A stretch of 64,000 bases of DNA from Deltaproteobacteria bacterium (GTDB lineage Bacteria; Bdellovibrionota; JAJCYS01), in the NCBI GenBank assembly GCA_029262815.1, contig JAJCYS010000016.1:1-64000 (forward strand). The letters run 5' to 3'. Shown here piece after piece: positions 52,607-62,647 of this stretch (position 1 is its first letter; every line of letters starts with the position of its first letter). Made by a program: the position numbers and the translations under genes. A model generated the notes under the pieces. That model did not search any database and was not told the origin of the DNA. It was given only the letters and a program-made list of their open reading frames with translations.

Positions 52607-53985
52607 GATTCTATATGTGCTTTGACTAATTCTGTAATTTCTTGTTTTATATCTTCACATGCAGATTGTGTTTCGCCCTCAAATCGCAAGACAAGAACAG
52701 GTGTCGTGTTTGAAACTCGAATCAATGCCCAACGGTCAGGCCATTCTAACCGAATGCCATCTACTGTAATCAAATTTGCTTCAGGATATTTCTCAGAACA
52801 CACTGTCGTAAGTTCTGACACAACGCGATGTTTTTGATCGTCAGCACAAGGCACATGAATTTCGGGCGTAAATGAGGTTTGAGGTAATGCATCACACCAC
52901 CTTTGAAGATCTATGTCTAACGATTCTAGCAATTGAATAAGCCGAAGCGTGACATAAATACCATCATCAAATCCAAAAAAATTATCTTTATAAAAAATAT
53001 GCCCGCTCATTTCTCCCGCAAGTGGGCAATTGGGTGTCCTGTTTAATCGAGCTTTGATCAAAGAGTGGCCCGTTTTATACATTTCAGGGCTTGCCCCCAT
53101 TTGCTTAGCACGTTCAAAAAATATTTTTGAAGATTTTACATCCGCAATGATCGTGGGGTTTTTGTATTTTCTAACCATTTCCTCAGTTAGGAGGAGCAAA
53201 ATTGTATCCCCATACAACAATTGTCCTTTTGGCGTCACGACACCAATCCGATCTGCATCTCCGTCGTAACCCACGCCAAACTCATAATCATGAGTGCCGC
53301 CCTTTAGCGTTGAAATGACTTCCTTTAAATTTTCCTCTTTGGTTGGATCTGATGGATGATTTGGAAAACGTCCATCCACTTCTTCATACAATATTTTGGT
53401 ATCAAATCCAAATGTGTCAAAAACTTCCCGAACCACTTTACCTGCCATACCGTTCCCACAGTCGACAATAAATTTATGCGGATTTTTATAAGACACATTT
53501 TCTTTTAAATAGGCGATGTAAGTCGGCACTACATCCACGGGACTGATTTTCCCAGATCGATTTGTCTCTGTTTTTGGCAGTCCTTCATCAATTTGCTGCC
53601 GAAGTGTTTGAATCATTTCGCCATATAGAGGTTGAGTTTGAACCACAAATTTGAATCCGTTATAAGATTTTGGGTTATGGCTTGCCGTAACCATAATAGC
53701 GTTAGGGGACCATTGACTTTGAAAGCAACTGAAATAAGCTATTGGAGTTGTCACTTCACCTAGATCAAACACATCAATCCCTGATTGAGCCAAGCCATCG
53801 ATCAGTAATTGATGGTATCTAGGACTGGTGAGTCGTCCGTCTCGCCCGATGCAGCAGGATGTCTCTCCCTTTCCTTTTAAATAAAGGGCATAGGAAATCG
53901 CGAGTTCACCCACAAACACATCGTCAAAACACTCATCGGTTACACCCCGAATATCATAGACTCTAAAAATATGTGATTTATGCAT
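52603..53985 (-). CDS. Phosphomannomutase/phosphoglucomutase
   Basis: This alpha-D-phosphohexomutase interconverts hexose 1- and 6-phosphates for polysaccharide and LPS precursors. With the ATG at 53985 (AGGAG 7 nt upstream) the product is 460 residues. The phosphoserine loop TASHNPKSYNGFK (about 98-110), the metal-binding DGDADRIG (about 240-247), the sugar-binding GEMSGH (about 320-325) and the C-terminal phosphate-binding RVSNTTP (about 427-433) are all present. AlgC/ManB-like bifunctionality is likely. It starts 8 bp inside pdxA and overlaps the UvrA-like gene by 4 bp. Confidence 0.92.
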   Translation of the reverse strand: MHKSHIFRVYDIRGVTDECFDDVFVGELAISYALYLKGKGETSCCIGRDGRLTSPRYHQLLIDGLAQSGIDVFDLGEVTTPIAYFSCFQSQWSPNAIMVTASHNPKSYNGFKFVVQTQPLYGEMIQTLRQQIDEGLPKTETNRSGKISPVDVVPTYIAYLKENVSYKNPHKFIVDCGNGMAGKVVREVFDTFGFDTKILYEEVDGRFPNHPSDPTKEENLKEVISTLKGGTHDYEFGVGYDGDADRIGVVTPKGQLLYGDTILLLLTEEMVRKYKNPTIIADVKSSKIFFERAKQMGASPEMYKTGHSLIKARLNRTPNCPLAGEMSGHIFYKDNFFGFDDGIYVTLRLIQLLESLDIDLQRWCDALPQTSFTPEIHVPCADDQKHRVVSELTTVCSEKYPEANLITVDGIRLEWPDRWALIRVSNTTPVLVLRFEGETQSACEDIKQEITELVKAHIES

Positions 53986-54874
53986 GCGTAGCTCCTGCGC
54001 TCTCACTATTCAATAAATAAGCCCACTCCAATGCGCGCAAAAAATTAGTTTCATTCACATCCTGTTCTAAAGTACCCACACCGTGATCAACACTGACCCT
54101 AATAAAAGGCAACCCTAATGTCACATTTACTGATTGCCAAAATTTTGTTCCCTTTATGAAGGGTAACGACTGATCATGATACAACGATATAGCACCGTCC
54201 CAATTATTTTTCTCATATTCAAAAAATAACGTATCAGCTGATACTGGACCTACAATAGAAAGCATTGAGTGATCATTCAACTGCTGTATAGCAGGGACAA
54301 TAATTTGTACATCTTCTGAATCAGCGTAATTATCAACTAAGGGGTGTGGATTAAGACCGCACAACCCTAATGTTATTGTTTCTTTTTGAAGCCTCTTTTT
54401 TAAAAATGATGCAAATAGACTCACTTTCTGAACAATTAATTCAGTCGTCAATCGATTAGGTACTTCACGAAGTGGAATATGCTGCGTCATGAGCGCAACT
54501 CGGTGATGTGTATTTAAAAAAGCCATACACACATTTGACTGAAAGTAATCTGCCAATATTTCAGTATGACCTAATATAGGTTCATCGATGTCTTTGCCTT
54601 GACCATAGGATTGGAACTCAGATTTACGAACAGGGCCCGTTACAAAAACCTGATGATGCTTCTCTTTCAATCTACTACAAGCCGACAACAACGCTTTTAA
54701 TGAATTATTCGAAGCCACATTTTCCCACAAGACAGCTTCAGGGATTGGGATAGGGGGAGGGCATGTGCCATACACTTGGACGAGATGGGGTGATGAAAAA
54801 CAATGGAGTGCCTTTGCTAATGCGAGTGGCCCTACACCATCACCTGATCCAGTTGTAACAGCTACCGGCTTCAT
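53978..54874 (-). CDS. pdxA: 4-hydroxythreonine-4-phosphate dehydrogenase (PdxA)
   Basis: This enzyme of DXP-dependent vitamin B6 synthesis oxidises 4-phosphohydroxy-L-threonine. The 298-residue protein is about 30 residues shorter than typical. Metal-binding and substrate motifs are seen: GHTEILADYF, VALMTQHIPLREVPN, GLNPHPLV, LYHDQSLPFIK and VNVTLGLPFIRVSVDHGVGT. The N-terminal TTGSGDGVGP matches the family TxGDPxGIGP loop with changes. It follows the surA-like gene immediately (stop and start adjacent), the same pairing as surA-pdxA in enterobacteria. Confidence 0.88.
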   Translation of the reverse strand: MKPVAVTTGSGDGVGPLALAKALHCFSSPHLVQVYGTCPPPIPIPEAVLWENVASNNSLKALLSACSRLKEKHHQVFVTGPVRKSEFQSYGQGKDIDEPILGHTEILADYFQSNVCMAFLNTHHRVALMTQHIPLREVPNRLTTELIVQKVSLFASFLKKRLQKETITLGLCGLNPHPLVDNYADSEDVQIIVPAIQQLNDHSMLSIVGPVSADTLFFEYEKNNWDGAISLYHDQSLPFIKGTKFWQSVNVTLGLPFIRVSVDHGVGTLEQDVNETNFLRALEWAYLLNSESAGATHA

Positions 54875-55813
54875 TTAGATTGAGGCATGAGGAATACGCT
54901 CAACTTTCAAGTTAAAGAGTTCACCACGAACCCATTCTTCTAGGTGACGACGTCGAGCTTCTTGGATTAATTTAGCACGCGTTTCTAACAAAGACTTTTC
55001 GTACTCCTCAGTCCCAGAGCGACTCCGAACGGTTTTATCGTCGATTTTGATAACTGCAAATTTTTTATTAATCTGAATAATAGGGGTGACATATCCTCTT
55101 GGTTTTTTCTGAACATATCTCACAACATCTTCAGAAAGCTCAGACATGTACTTTTCATCAATCGCAGGTGTATTCTCAAATTTAAAAGTGCTAAATTGGA
55201 TTTTTCTTGTTTTCAAATCAAATTTACGCCAATCAACAACTTCTTCAGGCGATAAAAAAACAAATCTGATTTTATAAAATATTTCAGGCGGTAATCGAGC
55301 TTCTACTTCACCTTTAACCTGGTTATCGTCGATACTAATATCTCGATAAACCCGTGCCATCAAAAAACGTCCCCTAGCCAAACGTTTAGCCACAGTTTTT
55401 TGATACCCTTCATACGTCATACCTTCTTGTTCAAGCATTTTGAGCAAACGCTCTCGCTTAAGACCTGTACGCGTAATAAAAGACTCCACCTCTCCAGTCC
55501 CGACAGAGCTTGTCGCACCAGCAGCTTTCATGCCAATTGAAATTAATTTTTCTTCAGTCAAAAAATTCATTAGATCATCATCGCTGGGCGTTGCCCCCAA
55601 ATCAATACCATAAAGTGCTTTTAACTTCCCTGGTACTTTTGATTGTTCACGAATTTTTTGAAGATCACGATACGTGATAAAATCTGGACCTACATTCGCA
55701 ATGATCCCATCTACAAGTTCCCCTGTTGGGGGGGCACCCATACTGATAATCGGACTCGTAAAGAGTATTGCGGCCAAGGCACATCCATTCATACACTTTT
55801 TTATTGTTTTCAT
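54875..55813 (-). CDS. SurA-like periplasmic chaperone
   Basis: With the ATG at 55813 (GGAATGGGG upstream) the product is 312 residues, starting with a signal peptide (cleavage near PIISMGA, about residue 26). The N-terminal domain (VDGIIANVGPDFITYRDLQK and later helices with RLKMLEQEG-type sequence) matches the SurA chaperone domain. A parvulin PPIase domain with its GG and F motifs is not evident, so it is probably a chaperone without isomerase activity. The gene order with pdxA supports a SurA family call. Its start overlaps nuoN as ATGA. Confidence 0.75.
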   Translation of the reverse strand: MKTIKKCMNGCALAAILFTSPIISMGAPPTGELVDGIIANVGPDFITYRDLQKIREQSKVPGKLKALYGIDLGATPSDDDLMNFLTEEKLISIGMKAAGATSSVGTGEVESFITRTGLKRERLLKMLEQEGMTYEGYQKTVAKRLARGRFLMARVYRDISIDDNQVKGEVEARLPPEIFYKIRFVFLSPEEVVDWRKFDLKTRKIQFSTFKFENTPAIDEKYMSELSEDVVRYVQKKPRGYVTPIIQINKKFAVIKIDDKTVRSRSGTEEYEKSLLETRAKLIQEARRRHLEEWVRGELFNLKVERIPHASI

Positions 55814-57324
55814 ATTTGCCCCATTCCTAAAACAATTTCTGTCACCCATGATATCCATTTGTGCGGGGTCAGTCCAAGCACTAAGGTCATCACCATACAA
55901 AACCATACCACAACGTCACCTGCGATCGCCCGTTTGGTAAAGTGGTGGGGCGAAGATGCAGATTTAAAAAATGCATTTAAAGGTATCCGAAAGTAGTAAT
56001 ACAGAGATAATAGGCTACCCAAGACAGCTACCAATGTAAGGCCTACTGCACCATTTTCAACCGCAGTTGAAAAGACAAGGTATTTACCCACAAAACCAGC
56101 AGATACAGGAATACCGGCTAACGAGATCATAAAAACAAGCCATTTAAATGCCAGATCAGGTCGCACGGCGGCAATGCCATTAAAATGGTCAAAGGTGAGC
56201 TGATCTTCACCACACTCTGCTTCAAATTGACATAACAAAGCAAATGCGCCCAGCGTTGCTAATCCATAGGCACTCAAATAAATAAGAATAGCGCTGGTAC
56301 TTTGAATCGTGAGAGATTGATTCGCTTCGAGCAATGTAAACAAACCTAATCCAAGATATCCCGCATGTGCGATGCTGCTGTAGGCAAGCATTCGTTTCAC
56401 ATTTTCTTGTTTAAGCGCCATAAAGTTCGCACCCACAACTGTGAGCACGATAAAAGGTCCTAAAATTCCATAAATCAGTGACTCATCAAAAGAGGTCAGT
56501 ACACTTAACACTTGCACTGCCGCCATGAAGATAGCCACTTTCACACCTACGGCCATAAATGCCGTTACTTGGCTAGGTGCTCCCTGGTAGGCGTCTGGAA
56601 TATACATATGAAATGGAATGAGTCCAAATTTAAAGAATAGTCCGATGCAAAAAAATCCAACGCCCAACGACATGATATAAGGATAGACCACATCTTGAGA
56701 AGCAATCGCTATGAAAGTATAAGATCCAGTACCCGCAAACATAAGAGCGATGCCCATTAGTAGAAACGCTGAAGCAAGTGCACCCAACAAGAAATACTTC
56801 AAAGCACCTTCTACAAACCTGGCAGCAACTTGCTTACTTGCAATCAACATATAGACACAAAGAGACATCAACTCAAGTGCGATAAACAGGACAATAAAAT
56901 TGGCAGACATGACCAAAGCAGTCATTCCCAATGCAGCAAAAAACAAAAGAGCCAAATACTCAGCTCGCCCAGAGCCAAGGATATGAAAAGGTTGTGTCAT
57001 CATTACAACAGCCATACCCATCACCGAAAAAAGCAAAGCCGAAAAATGCCCATACCCGTTAACCAAAATAGATTCAGAGAAAAGATACAGCGAGCCAGAG
57101 CTGGAACATAGTAGAAAAACCGAAGCACACGCAGTGAGCCCAAAAAAAGTGACTGCAAAAACCTGTTTTAATGTAACCCATTGGTCATCCGTATGTTTTG
57201 GTAAAAACAACTCCAAACAGAGAATGCCAAGTCCACCAAAGAGAAAACCCAAACAGGGAAGTAATCCCAACATGTCTTGCATGTTAAATTGGGTCCATTC
57301 TCGAAACAACTCTACCGATAGCAT
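55810..57324 (-). CDS. nuoN: NADH-quinone oxidoreductase subunit N
   Basis: This is one of three antiporter-like proton-pumping subunits of complex I. The 504-residue protein has about 14 membrane helices. Family marks are the broken-helix regions and conserved Lys/Glu: FIALELMSLCVYML (about residue 133-146), KYFLLGALASAFLLMG (about 162-177), FKFGLIPFHMYIPDAYQGAP (about 237-256) and KRMLAYSSIAHAGY (about 310-323). It is the last of the nuo genes in the operon, coupled to the surA-like gene. Confidence 0.93.
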   Translation of the reverse strand: MLSVELFREWTQFNMQDMLGLLPCLGFLFGGLGILCLELFLPKHTDDQWVTLKQVFAVTFFGLTACASVFLLCSSSGSLYLFSESILVNGYGHFSALLFSVMGMAVVMMTQPFHILGSGRAEYLALLFFAALGMTALVMSANFIVLFIALELMSLCVYMLIASKQVAARFVEGALKYFLLGALASAFLLMGIALMFAGTGSYTFIAIASQDVVYPYIMSLGVGFFCIGLFFKFGLIPFHMYIPDAYQGAPSQVTAFMAVGVKVAIFMAAVQVLSVLTSFDESLIYGILGPFIVLTVVGANFMALKQENVKRMLAYSSIAHAGYLGLGLFTLLEANQSLTIQSTSAILIYLSAYGLATLGAFALLCQFEAECGEDQLTFDHFNGIAAVRPDLAFKWLVFMISLAGIPVSAGFVGKYLVFSTAVENGAVGLTLVAVLGSLLSLYYYFRIPLNAFFKSASSPHHFTKRAIAGDVVVWFCMVMTLVLGLTPHKWISWVTEIVLGMGQI

Positions 57325-57331
57325 GTCATCC

Positions 57332-58822
57332 TCACAACGAGATACGCTCCATCAACACTTTGATCGATGGCTCTATGTACTTAAAGAAAAAAGGAGAAAG
57401 CAGGCCCATAACGAAAATCATAACCACATAAGGTGTCAAAACAATCCATTCTCGAATAGTCATATCACCATGAACTGTCTCGGACGATGGTTGGCCAAAA
57501 CACACCCTGCGAAACATCCATAACATGTAAATGGCGCCTAAAATTACACCTAATCCGGCCAGAAGGCTATACCCCCACCATGAGGTGTACGCACCGAACA
57601 GGACAAAGAATTCACCTACAAATCCAGCTGTGGTTGGCAACCCAATAGAACTCAATGTCACAATCATAAAAACAACAATTAAATAAGGCATTGTTTGAGC
57701 TAATCCGCCAAATTTTTCAATTTCACGTGTGTGGAACCGTTCATATAAACATCCCACTATCGTAAAGAGAGCGCCCGTACCAACCCCGTGAGTTAGCATT
57801 TGATACACACTCCCCTCAAGGCCCTGTAGGTTCAATGCAAACATACCCACTATGCAAAACCCCAAGTGGCTCACAGATGAATAAGCCACTAGCTTTTTTA
57901 GATCAGGCTGAACCATCGCCACTAATGCGCCATAAATAATACCTACTATACCCAGTCCAATCATAAACGATGCATAGGTCGCTACGGCTTGCGGGAACAA
58001 GGGGAACACAAAACGAAGCATGGCATACGTCCCCATCTTAAGTAAGATGCCAGCCAATATAACACTGCCACCTGTGGGCGCCTGGACATGGGCATCAGGC
58101 AACCATGTATGAAGTGGGAACAGAGGCACTTTAACAGCGAACGCAAGCATGAACGCGAAGAATAACAAACTTTGCATATCCCAAATTGAAAATCCGCCTG
58201 GAATCGACAAAGCATACCAATCAATGACACTCAAACTGTAAGCACCCATCTGGACTTTATATAATCCAACTAAAACAAAAATAGCTACAAGCATGACAAG
58301 ACTGCCGACCAACGTATATAGGAAAAACTTGATAGCTGCGTAGATCCGATTCTCTCCACCCCAAATACCAATGATGAGCAACATGGGCAAAAGCATGACT
58401 TCCCAGAAAATATAAAATATGAACACATCTAAAGCTACAAACGTGCCGAGCATAAATGTTTCAAGTGCCAGCACTAAAAAATAATACAAGCGATGTGCAC
58501 TTTGAATAGATTTTACGGAACACAAAATAACCAGCGGTGTCATCCATGTCGTCAAAATAAGCAACCACAAGCTAATACCATCAACACCCACAAAGTATGA
58601 AATCCCTAGCTGAGCAACCCAAGGCATTTTTTCGACGAGCTGCATCTGTCCATTGCTAGAATCAAACTGCATCAACATCACTATGCTTAAGCAGAATTCA
58701 ATTAAAGCAATGCCCAATGCCACCCACCAAGATTTTTGCGCATGTGCTTTTGGCACACAACAAATCACAAGCCCAGCCAGCAAAGGAAAAAACACGAGTA
58801 TAGTCAGAAGATGATCCATCAT
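57332..58822 (-). CDS. nuoM: NADH-quinone oxidoreductase subunit M
   Basis: This antiporter-like membrane subunit pumps protons in complex I. The product is 496 residues with about 14 helices. The ATG at 58820-58822 overlaps the nuoL stop as ATGA, which decides the start over an in-frame ATG at 58834. Conserved blocks are YIFWEVMLLPMLLIIGIWGG, VKVPLFPLHTWLPDAHVQAPTGGSVILAG-type (in pieces) and KKLVAYSSVSHLGF. A 7-bp gap leads to nuoN. Confidence 0.94.
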   Translation of the reverse strand: MMDHLLTILVFFPLLAGLVICCVPKAHAQKSWWVALGIALIEFCLSIVMLMQFDSSNGQMQLVEKMPWVAQLGISYFVGVDGISLWLLILTTWMTPLVILCSVKSIQSAHRLYYFLVLALETFMLGTFVALDVFIFYIFWEVMLLPMLLIIGIWGGENRIYAAIKFFLYTLVGSLVMLVAIFVLVGLYKVQMGAYSLSVIDWYALSIPGGFSIWDMQSLLFFAFMLAFAVKVPLFPLHTWLPDAHVQAPTGGSVILAGILLKMGTYAMLRFVFPLFPQAVATYASFMIGLGIVGIIYGALVAMVQPDLKKLVAYSSVSHLGFCIVGMFALNLQGLEGSVYQMLTHGVGTGALFTIVGCLYERFHTREIEKFGGLAQTMPYLIVVFMIVTLSSIGLPTTAGFVGEFFVLFGAYTSWWGYSLLAGLGVILGAIYMLWMFRRVCFGQPSSETVHGDMTIREWIVLTPYVVMIFVMGLLSPFFFKYIEPSIKVLMERISL

Positions 58823-60726
58823 AACAACCACCATCCACGGTTAAAAATCAAAGATAGGATAAGCAAGCCCCCTAAAATCATGAAGGCTGCATAGGTTTGA
58901 ACATTGCCTGTTTGGATAATACTAATTTGAGCACTCATAAACCGTATGGCTCGCGCAACCCCATTCACAGCGCCATCAATACACTTCACATCCAATACTC
59001 GCCAAAGTATTTTCCCGAACCCGACAACGGGGCGGACAATGACTGAATGGTACAGTTCATCTACATAAAATTTATGAAGCACCAATTGATGTAAGGGCTG
59101 AAGCGTCACAGAAATCTTCCAAGGCAATTGGGGCCGCCAAACATATAATGCATATCCTGTTGCGATCCCAGACAATGCAACACACATGGAAACAGCCGCT
59201 AACAAGGCAGCAGTCGAATCATCACCGTGTGCAGCATGAGCTTGAAATCCACTTAGAAAGCCACCGAAAATATTGTGTCCTAAAAAATGTGGAAGTCCTA
59301 AAAACCCTGCCCCAGCACTCAATATTGCCAAAACAACCAAAGGTCCTTTAACGACCCAAGACCCTTCAGAAACATGAGACTCATTACCCCCTCGATAGGA
59401 GCCTCCAAAAGTTAAGGTCATAAGCCGCGTCATATAAAATGCGGTTAAGTAAGCACCCCCTAATAAGAGAATATAAGGTCCCCAATGGTGGGCTGAGAAA
59501 ACTGAAAAAAGTATTTCGTCCTTACTAAAAAAGCCTGCAAACGGCAGAATCCCAGCAAGTGCTAATGTACCCACCCACATGGTCCAGTACGTGACCGGCA
59601 ATCGTTTTTTGAGACCACCCATTTTTTTCATATCTTGTTCATGATGCAACGCAAGAATGACACTCCCGGAGCCCAAAAAGAGTAAAGCTTTAAAAAAAGC
59701 ATGGGTAAACACATGGAACATACCGACCGCATAAGCGCCCACGCCCATCGCAGCAAACATATATCCCAACTGACTCACGGTTGAGTAAGCCAACACTTTT
59801 TTTATGTCATTTTGCGCAATACCGATAATCGCAGCCAGTAGGGCAGTTAACGCACCGACCCACAGTACAACGGTCAGTGTGAGGGGCGCTAAGTCGAAGA
59901 ACATCCCCATTCGAGTCATCATAACCAAACCGGAAGTCACCATCGTTGCAGCATGAATAAGCGCACTCACTGGGGTGGGCCCTGCCATCGCATCAGGCAA
60001 CCATACATATAAAGGAATCTGAGCCGATTTTCCTACAGCGCCAATAAACAAGCATAGTGCTGTTAAGTTAATCAGTCCCCAGTGTGTTTCGGCAACCAGT
60101 TGCCCTGTGCCCACAATCGCCTTAATTTCAGTAAAGCTGACCGATTGAAATAGGGCATATACACCAAAAATACCAAGGATAAAACCGAGATCACCAATCC
60201 GATTGACAACAAATGCTTTCATCCCAGCAACCGCGTTCGGCATGTGTGTATATCCATACCCAATCAGAAGATAGCTACACAATCCGACCCCTTCCCAGCC
60301 AATAAACATCATGGGCAGGCTTGCGCCAAAAACTAGAACAAGCATGGCAAAGATGAACAGGTTTAAGTATCCAAAAAATCGATACGGCGTCTTGTCATCG
60401 TACATGTACCCGATGGCAAAAATATGGATGAGTCCACCCACACCCGTTACAACCAGTCCCATCAAAATAGACAGTTCATCAATCAAAAACTCAAACGGCA
60501 CATGCAACGTTCCACTCTTAAGCCATGTAAAAGCGGTTACAACGATTGGCTCTTTGCCGAGTTGGCTGAATAAAGCTAATAAGCAGACAAAGGGAATTAG
60601 GACGGCCAATGAAGCTATCCCACCTGCGTATTTTGGGTTTTTAGGACGCCACACCAGACCTACAACGCCTGATGTGATGAGAGGTAAAAACAATGCCAGA
60701 AAAAAAATCAGATCTTGCCCCATCAT
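58819..60726 (-). CDS. nuoL: NADH-quinone oxidoreductase subunit L
   Basis: This is the largest antiporter-like subunit; its long C-terminal lateral helix runs along the membrane arm. The 635-residue length is normal. Motifs: FIGWEGVGLCSYLLIGY (about residue 142-158), VGKSAQIPLYVWLPDAMAGP (about 227-246) followed by TPVSALIHAATMV, and KKVLAYSTVSQLGYM (about 308-322). It lies between nuoK and nuoM. Confidence 0.95.
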   Translation of the reverse strand: MMGQDLIFFLALFLPLITSGVVGLVWRPKNPKYAGGIASLAVLIPFVCLLALFSQLGKEPIVVTAFTWLKSGTLHVPFEFLIDELSILMGLVVTGVGGLIHIFAIGYMYDDKTPYRFFGYLNLFIFAMLVLVFGASLPMMFIGWEGVGLCSYLLIGYGYTHMPNAVAGMKAFVVNRIGDLGFILGIFGVYALFQSVSFTEIKAIVGTGQLVAETHWGLINLTALCLFIGAVGKSAQIPLYVWLPDAMAGPTPVSALIHAATMVTSGLVMMTRMGMFFDLAPLTLTVVLWVGALTALLAAIIGIAQNDIKKVLAYSTVSQLGYMFAAMGVGAYAVGMFHVFTHAFFKALLFLGSGSVILALHHEQDMKKMGGLKKRLPVTYWTMWVGTLALAGILPFAGFFSKDEILFSVFSAHHWGPYILLLGGAYLTAFYMTRLMTLTFGGSYRGGNESHVSEGSWVVKGPLVVLAILSAGAGFLGLPHFLGHNIFGGFLSGFQAHAAHGDDSTAALLAAVSMCVALSGIATGYALYVWRPQLPWKISVTLQPLHQLVLHKFYVDELYHSVIVRPVVGFGKILWRVLDVKCIDGAVNGVARAIRFMSAQISIIQTGNVQTYAAFMILGGLLILSLIFNRGWWLL

Positions 60727-60730
60727 GTTT

Positions 60731-61054
60731 TTATCCTTTTAACTCAAAATGTTGATCCGTAAAAATATTTTCTGTTTTACGGTAAAGCAAAATCAAAATA
60801 CTGAGTCCTACTGCTGCTTCGGCAGCTGCAATAGTCATAGAAAAAACAACAGCAATTTGTGCATCCAAGACTTGATAGACACTCGAAAATGCAACAAAAA
60901 CCATGTTTGCAGCATTTAACATCAGCTCGATACACATAAACACAATCAGAAGGTTACGCCTTAACAAGACACCCAGAAACCCGATCACAAATAAACAGAG
61001 TGCGGTGCAGAGGGTAACATGCACTAGCATTGAATCACTCATTTCAAGAGACAC
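60731..61054 (-). CDS. nuoK: NADH-quinone oxidoreductase subunit K
   Basis: This small membrane subunit (107 residues, three helices) sits next to NuoJ in complex I. The conserved Glu residues lie in CIELMLNAANMVF (about residues 37-49) and in the third helix (AAEAAVGLSILI, about 76-87). The GTG at 61052-61054 follows GGAGG at a 7-nt spacing, which decides the start. It overlaps the nuoJ 3' end by 11 bp. Confidence 0.95.
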   Translation of the reverse strand: MSLEMSDSMLVHVTLCTALCLFVIGFLGVLLRRNLLIVFMCIELMLNAANMVFVAFSSVYQVLDAQIAVVFSMTIAAAEAAVGLSILILLYRKTENIFTDQHFELKG

Positions 61055-61565
61055 GTTGTTTCCTCCGAGCTAATAGAATTGCCCCGACTAAGGTTGCTAG
61101 TAGTACAACAGACAGAAGTTCAAACGCAAATACATGTTTTGAAAAAAGCAGCAACGAAAAATCTTTGAGTGATGCCTCACCTGTTACTAGTGTTTGCCCC
61201 ATCATGATGACAGGCTGCTCTTGAAGACCCACAATGACACCTTTTAAACATAATCCCAGAAAGCCGCCACCTAAAAGCAACAACAATGCAAATCGGCCTG
61301 GGTGCGTAGAAATAGAGGTTGGATTGAGCTCCCTAAGTTGAAATAACATCACAACAAAAACAAAGAGCACCATAATAGCGCCTGCGTACACTAGCCATTG
61401 AAGGGTTGCGACTAAAGGTGCGTTCATCATCAAATACAGCACCCCAATCCCAATTAACGTTAGCACAAGAAACACAGCACTTGAGATAGGACGTCGAGCA
61501 GACACCATCAAGATTGCAAACATGACTAATAACGAACAGAGCGCGATATAGATCCAGCCAAACAA
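61044..61565 (-). CDS. nuoJ: NADH-quinone oxidoreductase subunit J
   Basis: The 173-residue membrane subunit has five helices. The family motif with the pi-bulge helix is seen in LQWLVYAGAIMVLFVFVVML (about residues 55-74). The start is TTG at 61563-61565, preceded by AAGGATAAGGA. Directly upstream is nuoH: nuoI, which normally lies between H and J, is missing from this cluster. Confidence 0.93.
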   Translation of the reverse strand: MFGWIYIALCSLLVMFAILMVSARRPISSAVFLVLTLIGIGVLYLMMNAPLVATLQWLVYAGAIMVLFVFVVMLFQLRELNPTSISTHPGRFALLLLLGGGFLGLCLKGVIVGLQEQPVIMMGQTLVTGEASLKDFSLLLFSKHVFAFELLSVVLLATLVGAILLARRKQRVS

Positions 61566-61569
61566 GTCC

Positions 61570-62634
61570 TTATCCTTTCACGTATACACATGCAGCAGTT
61601 AAAACAAAGCTAAGAATGGCGTACGGCAGTACCCCTTGCCAACCAAACCGCATCAACTGATCATATCGAAATCTGGGAAACGACCACCGTACCCAGATAA
61701 AAATCCAAAGAATGACGAACGTCTTAGCAATCACGACTCCGAGTTGGAGAAGTACTGTTAGAACACTCGCAATTTCAAACGAACCCCCTATAAAAGATTG
61801 AAGCCAGGAAGTTAGATTCACATAAGACACACCTGGTAATGCCCAGCCACCAAAAAAGAAAGCCACTAACAATACGGATCCTACAAACATATGCATATAT
61901 TCAGCCATAAAGAATAATGCAAACTTCATAGAAGAGTACTCGACATGAAACCCAACAATTTCCGCTTCACCTTCTGCAAGATCGAACGGCAACCGATTAG
62001 TTTCTGCAAAAATAGTGACTAACAGTAAAACAAAAATCCATGGTGCTTGAATGATGCCCCATGAAAGCAACCCGGCTTGTTGAGCAAGCACAATATCTCG
62101 AATATCAAAGGTGCTGTAGAGCAAAACAATTGAAGCCATCCCAATACCAAGCCCCAACTCATAGCTGATCATTTGGGCTGACGCACGCATCGCTCCAAAT
62201 AGCGCATACTTGTTACTTGAGGCCCAACCACCCAGCATAATGCCATAAACAGAAAATGAGCCTATAGCTAACAGGTACAACAGCCCGACTGGAACATCGG
62301 CAACTTGAAGAACATATGTCTGTCCCATCAGCGTAAACGTATCGCCAAACGGAATGGTCGCCACAGACATGGCAGCTAACCCAACTACAACTGCTGGTGC
62401 AATTAGAAAAAACAACGTGTGGACTTGGGTGGGCACGACATCTTGTTTAAATAAAAGTTTTAATGCATCAGCCAGTGGCTGAAACAACCCCAAAGGCCCT
62501 ACGCGATTAGGTCCCAATCGATCCTGAATAAACCCTGCACCCCGACGTTCAAGCCAAATCAAAACAGGTACAATTTGTGCTTGAACCGCAAATAATAGTA
62601 CAGCTATTCCAAAATGGACAATTAATTCATTCAT
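61570..62634 (-). CDS. nuoH: NADH-quinone oxidoreductase subunit H
   Basis: This subunit forms most of the quinone channel at the junction of the two arms. The 354-residue protein has eight to nine helices. Conserved features are LIWLERRGAGFIQDRLGPNR (about residues 26-45), GLFQPLADALKLLFKQD (about 50-66), ETNRLPFDLAEGEAEIVGFH (about 210-229) and the C-terminal RWSFPRFRYDQLM. It begins the H-J-K-L-M-N run after nuoA. Confidence 0.96.
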   Translation of the reverse strand: MNELIVHFGIAVLLFAVQAQIVPVLIWLERRGAGFIQDRLGPNRVGPLGLFQPLADALKLLFKQDVVPTQVHTLFFLIAPAVVVGLAAMSVATIPFGDTFTLMGQTYVLQVADVPVGLLYLLAIGSFSVYGIMLGGWASSNKYALFGAMRASAQMISYELGLGIGMASIVLLYSTFDIRDIVLAQQAGLLSWGIIQAPWIFVLLLVTIFAETNRLPFDLAEGEAEIVGFHVEYSSMKFALFFMAEYMHMFVGSVLLVAFFFGGWALPGVSYVNLTSWLQSFIGGSFEIASVLTVLLQLGVVIAKTFVILWIFIWVRWSFPRFRYDQLMRFGWQGVLPYAILSFVLTAACVYVKG

Positions 62635-62647
62635 ATTAAATACTTAC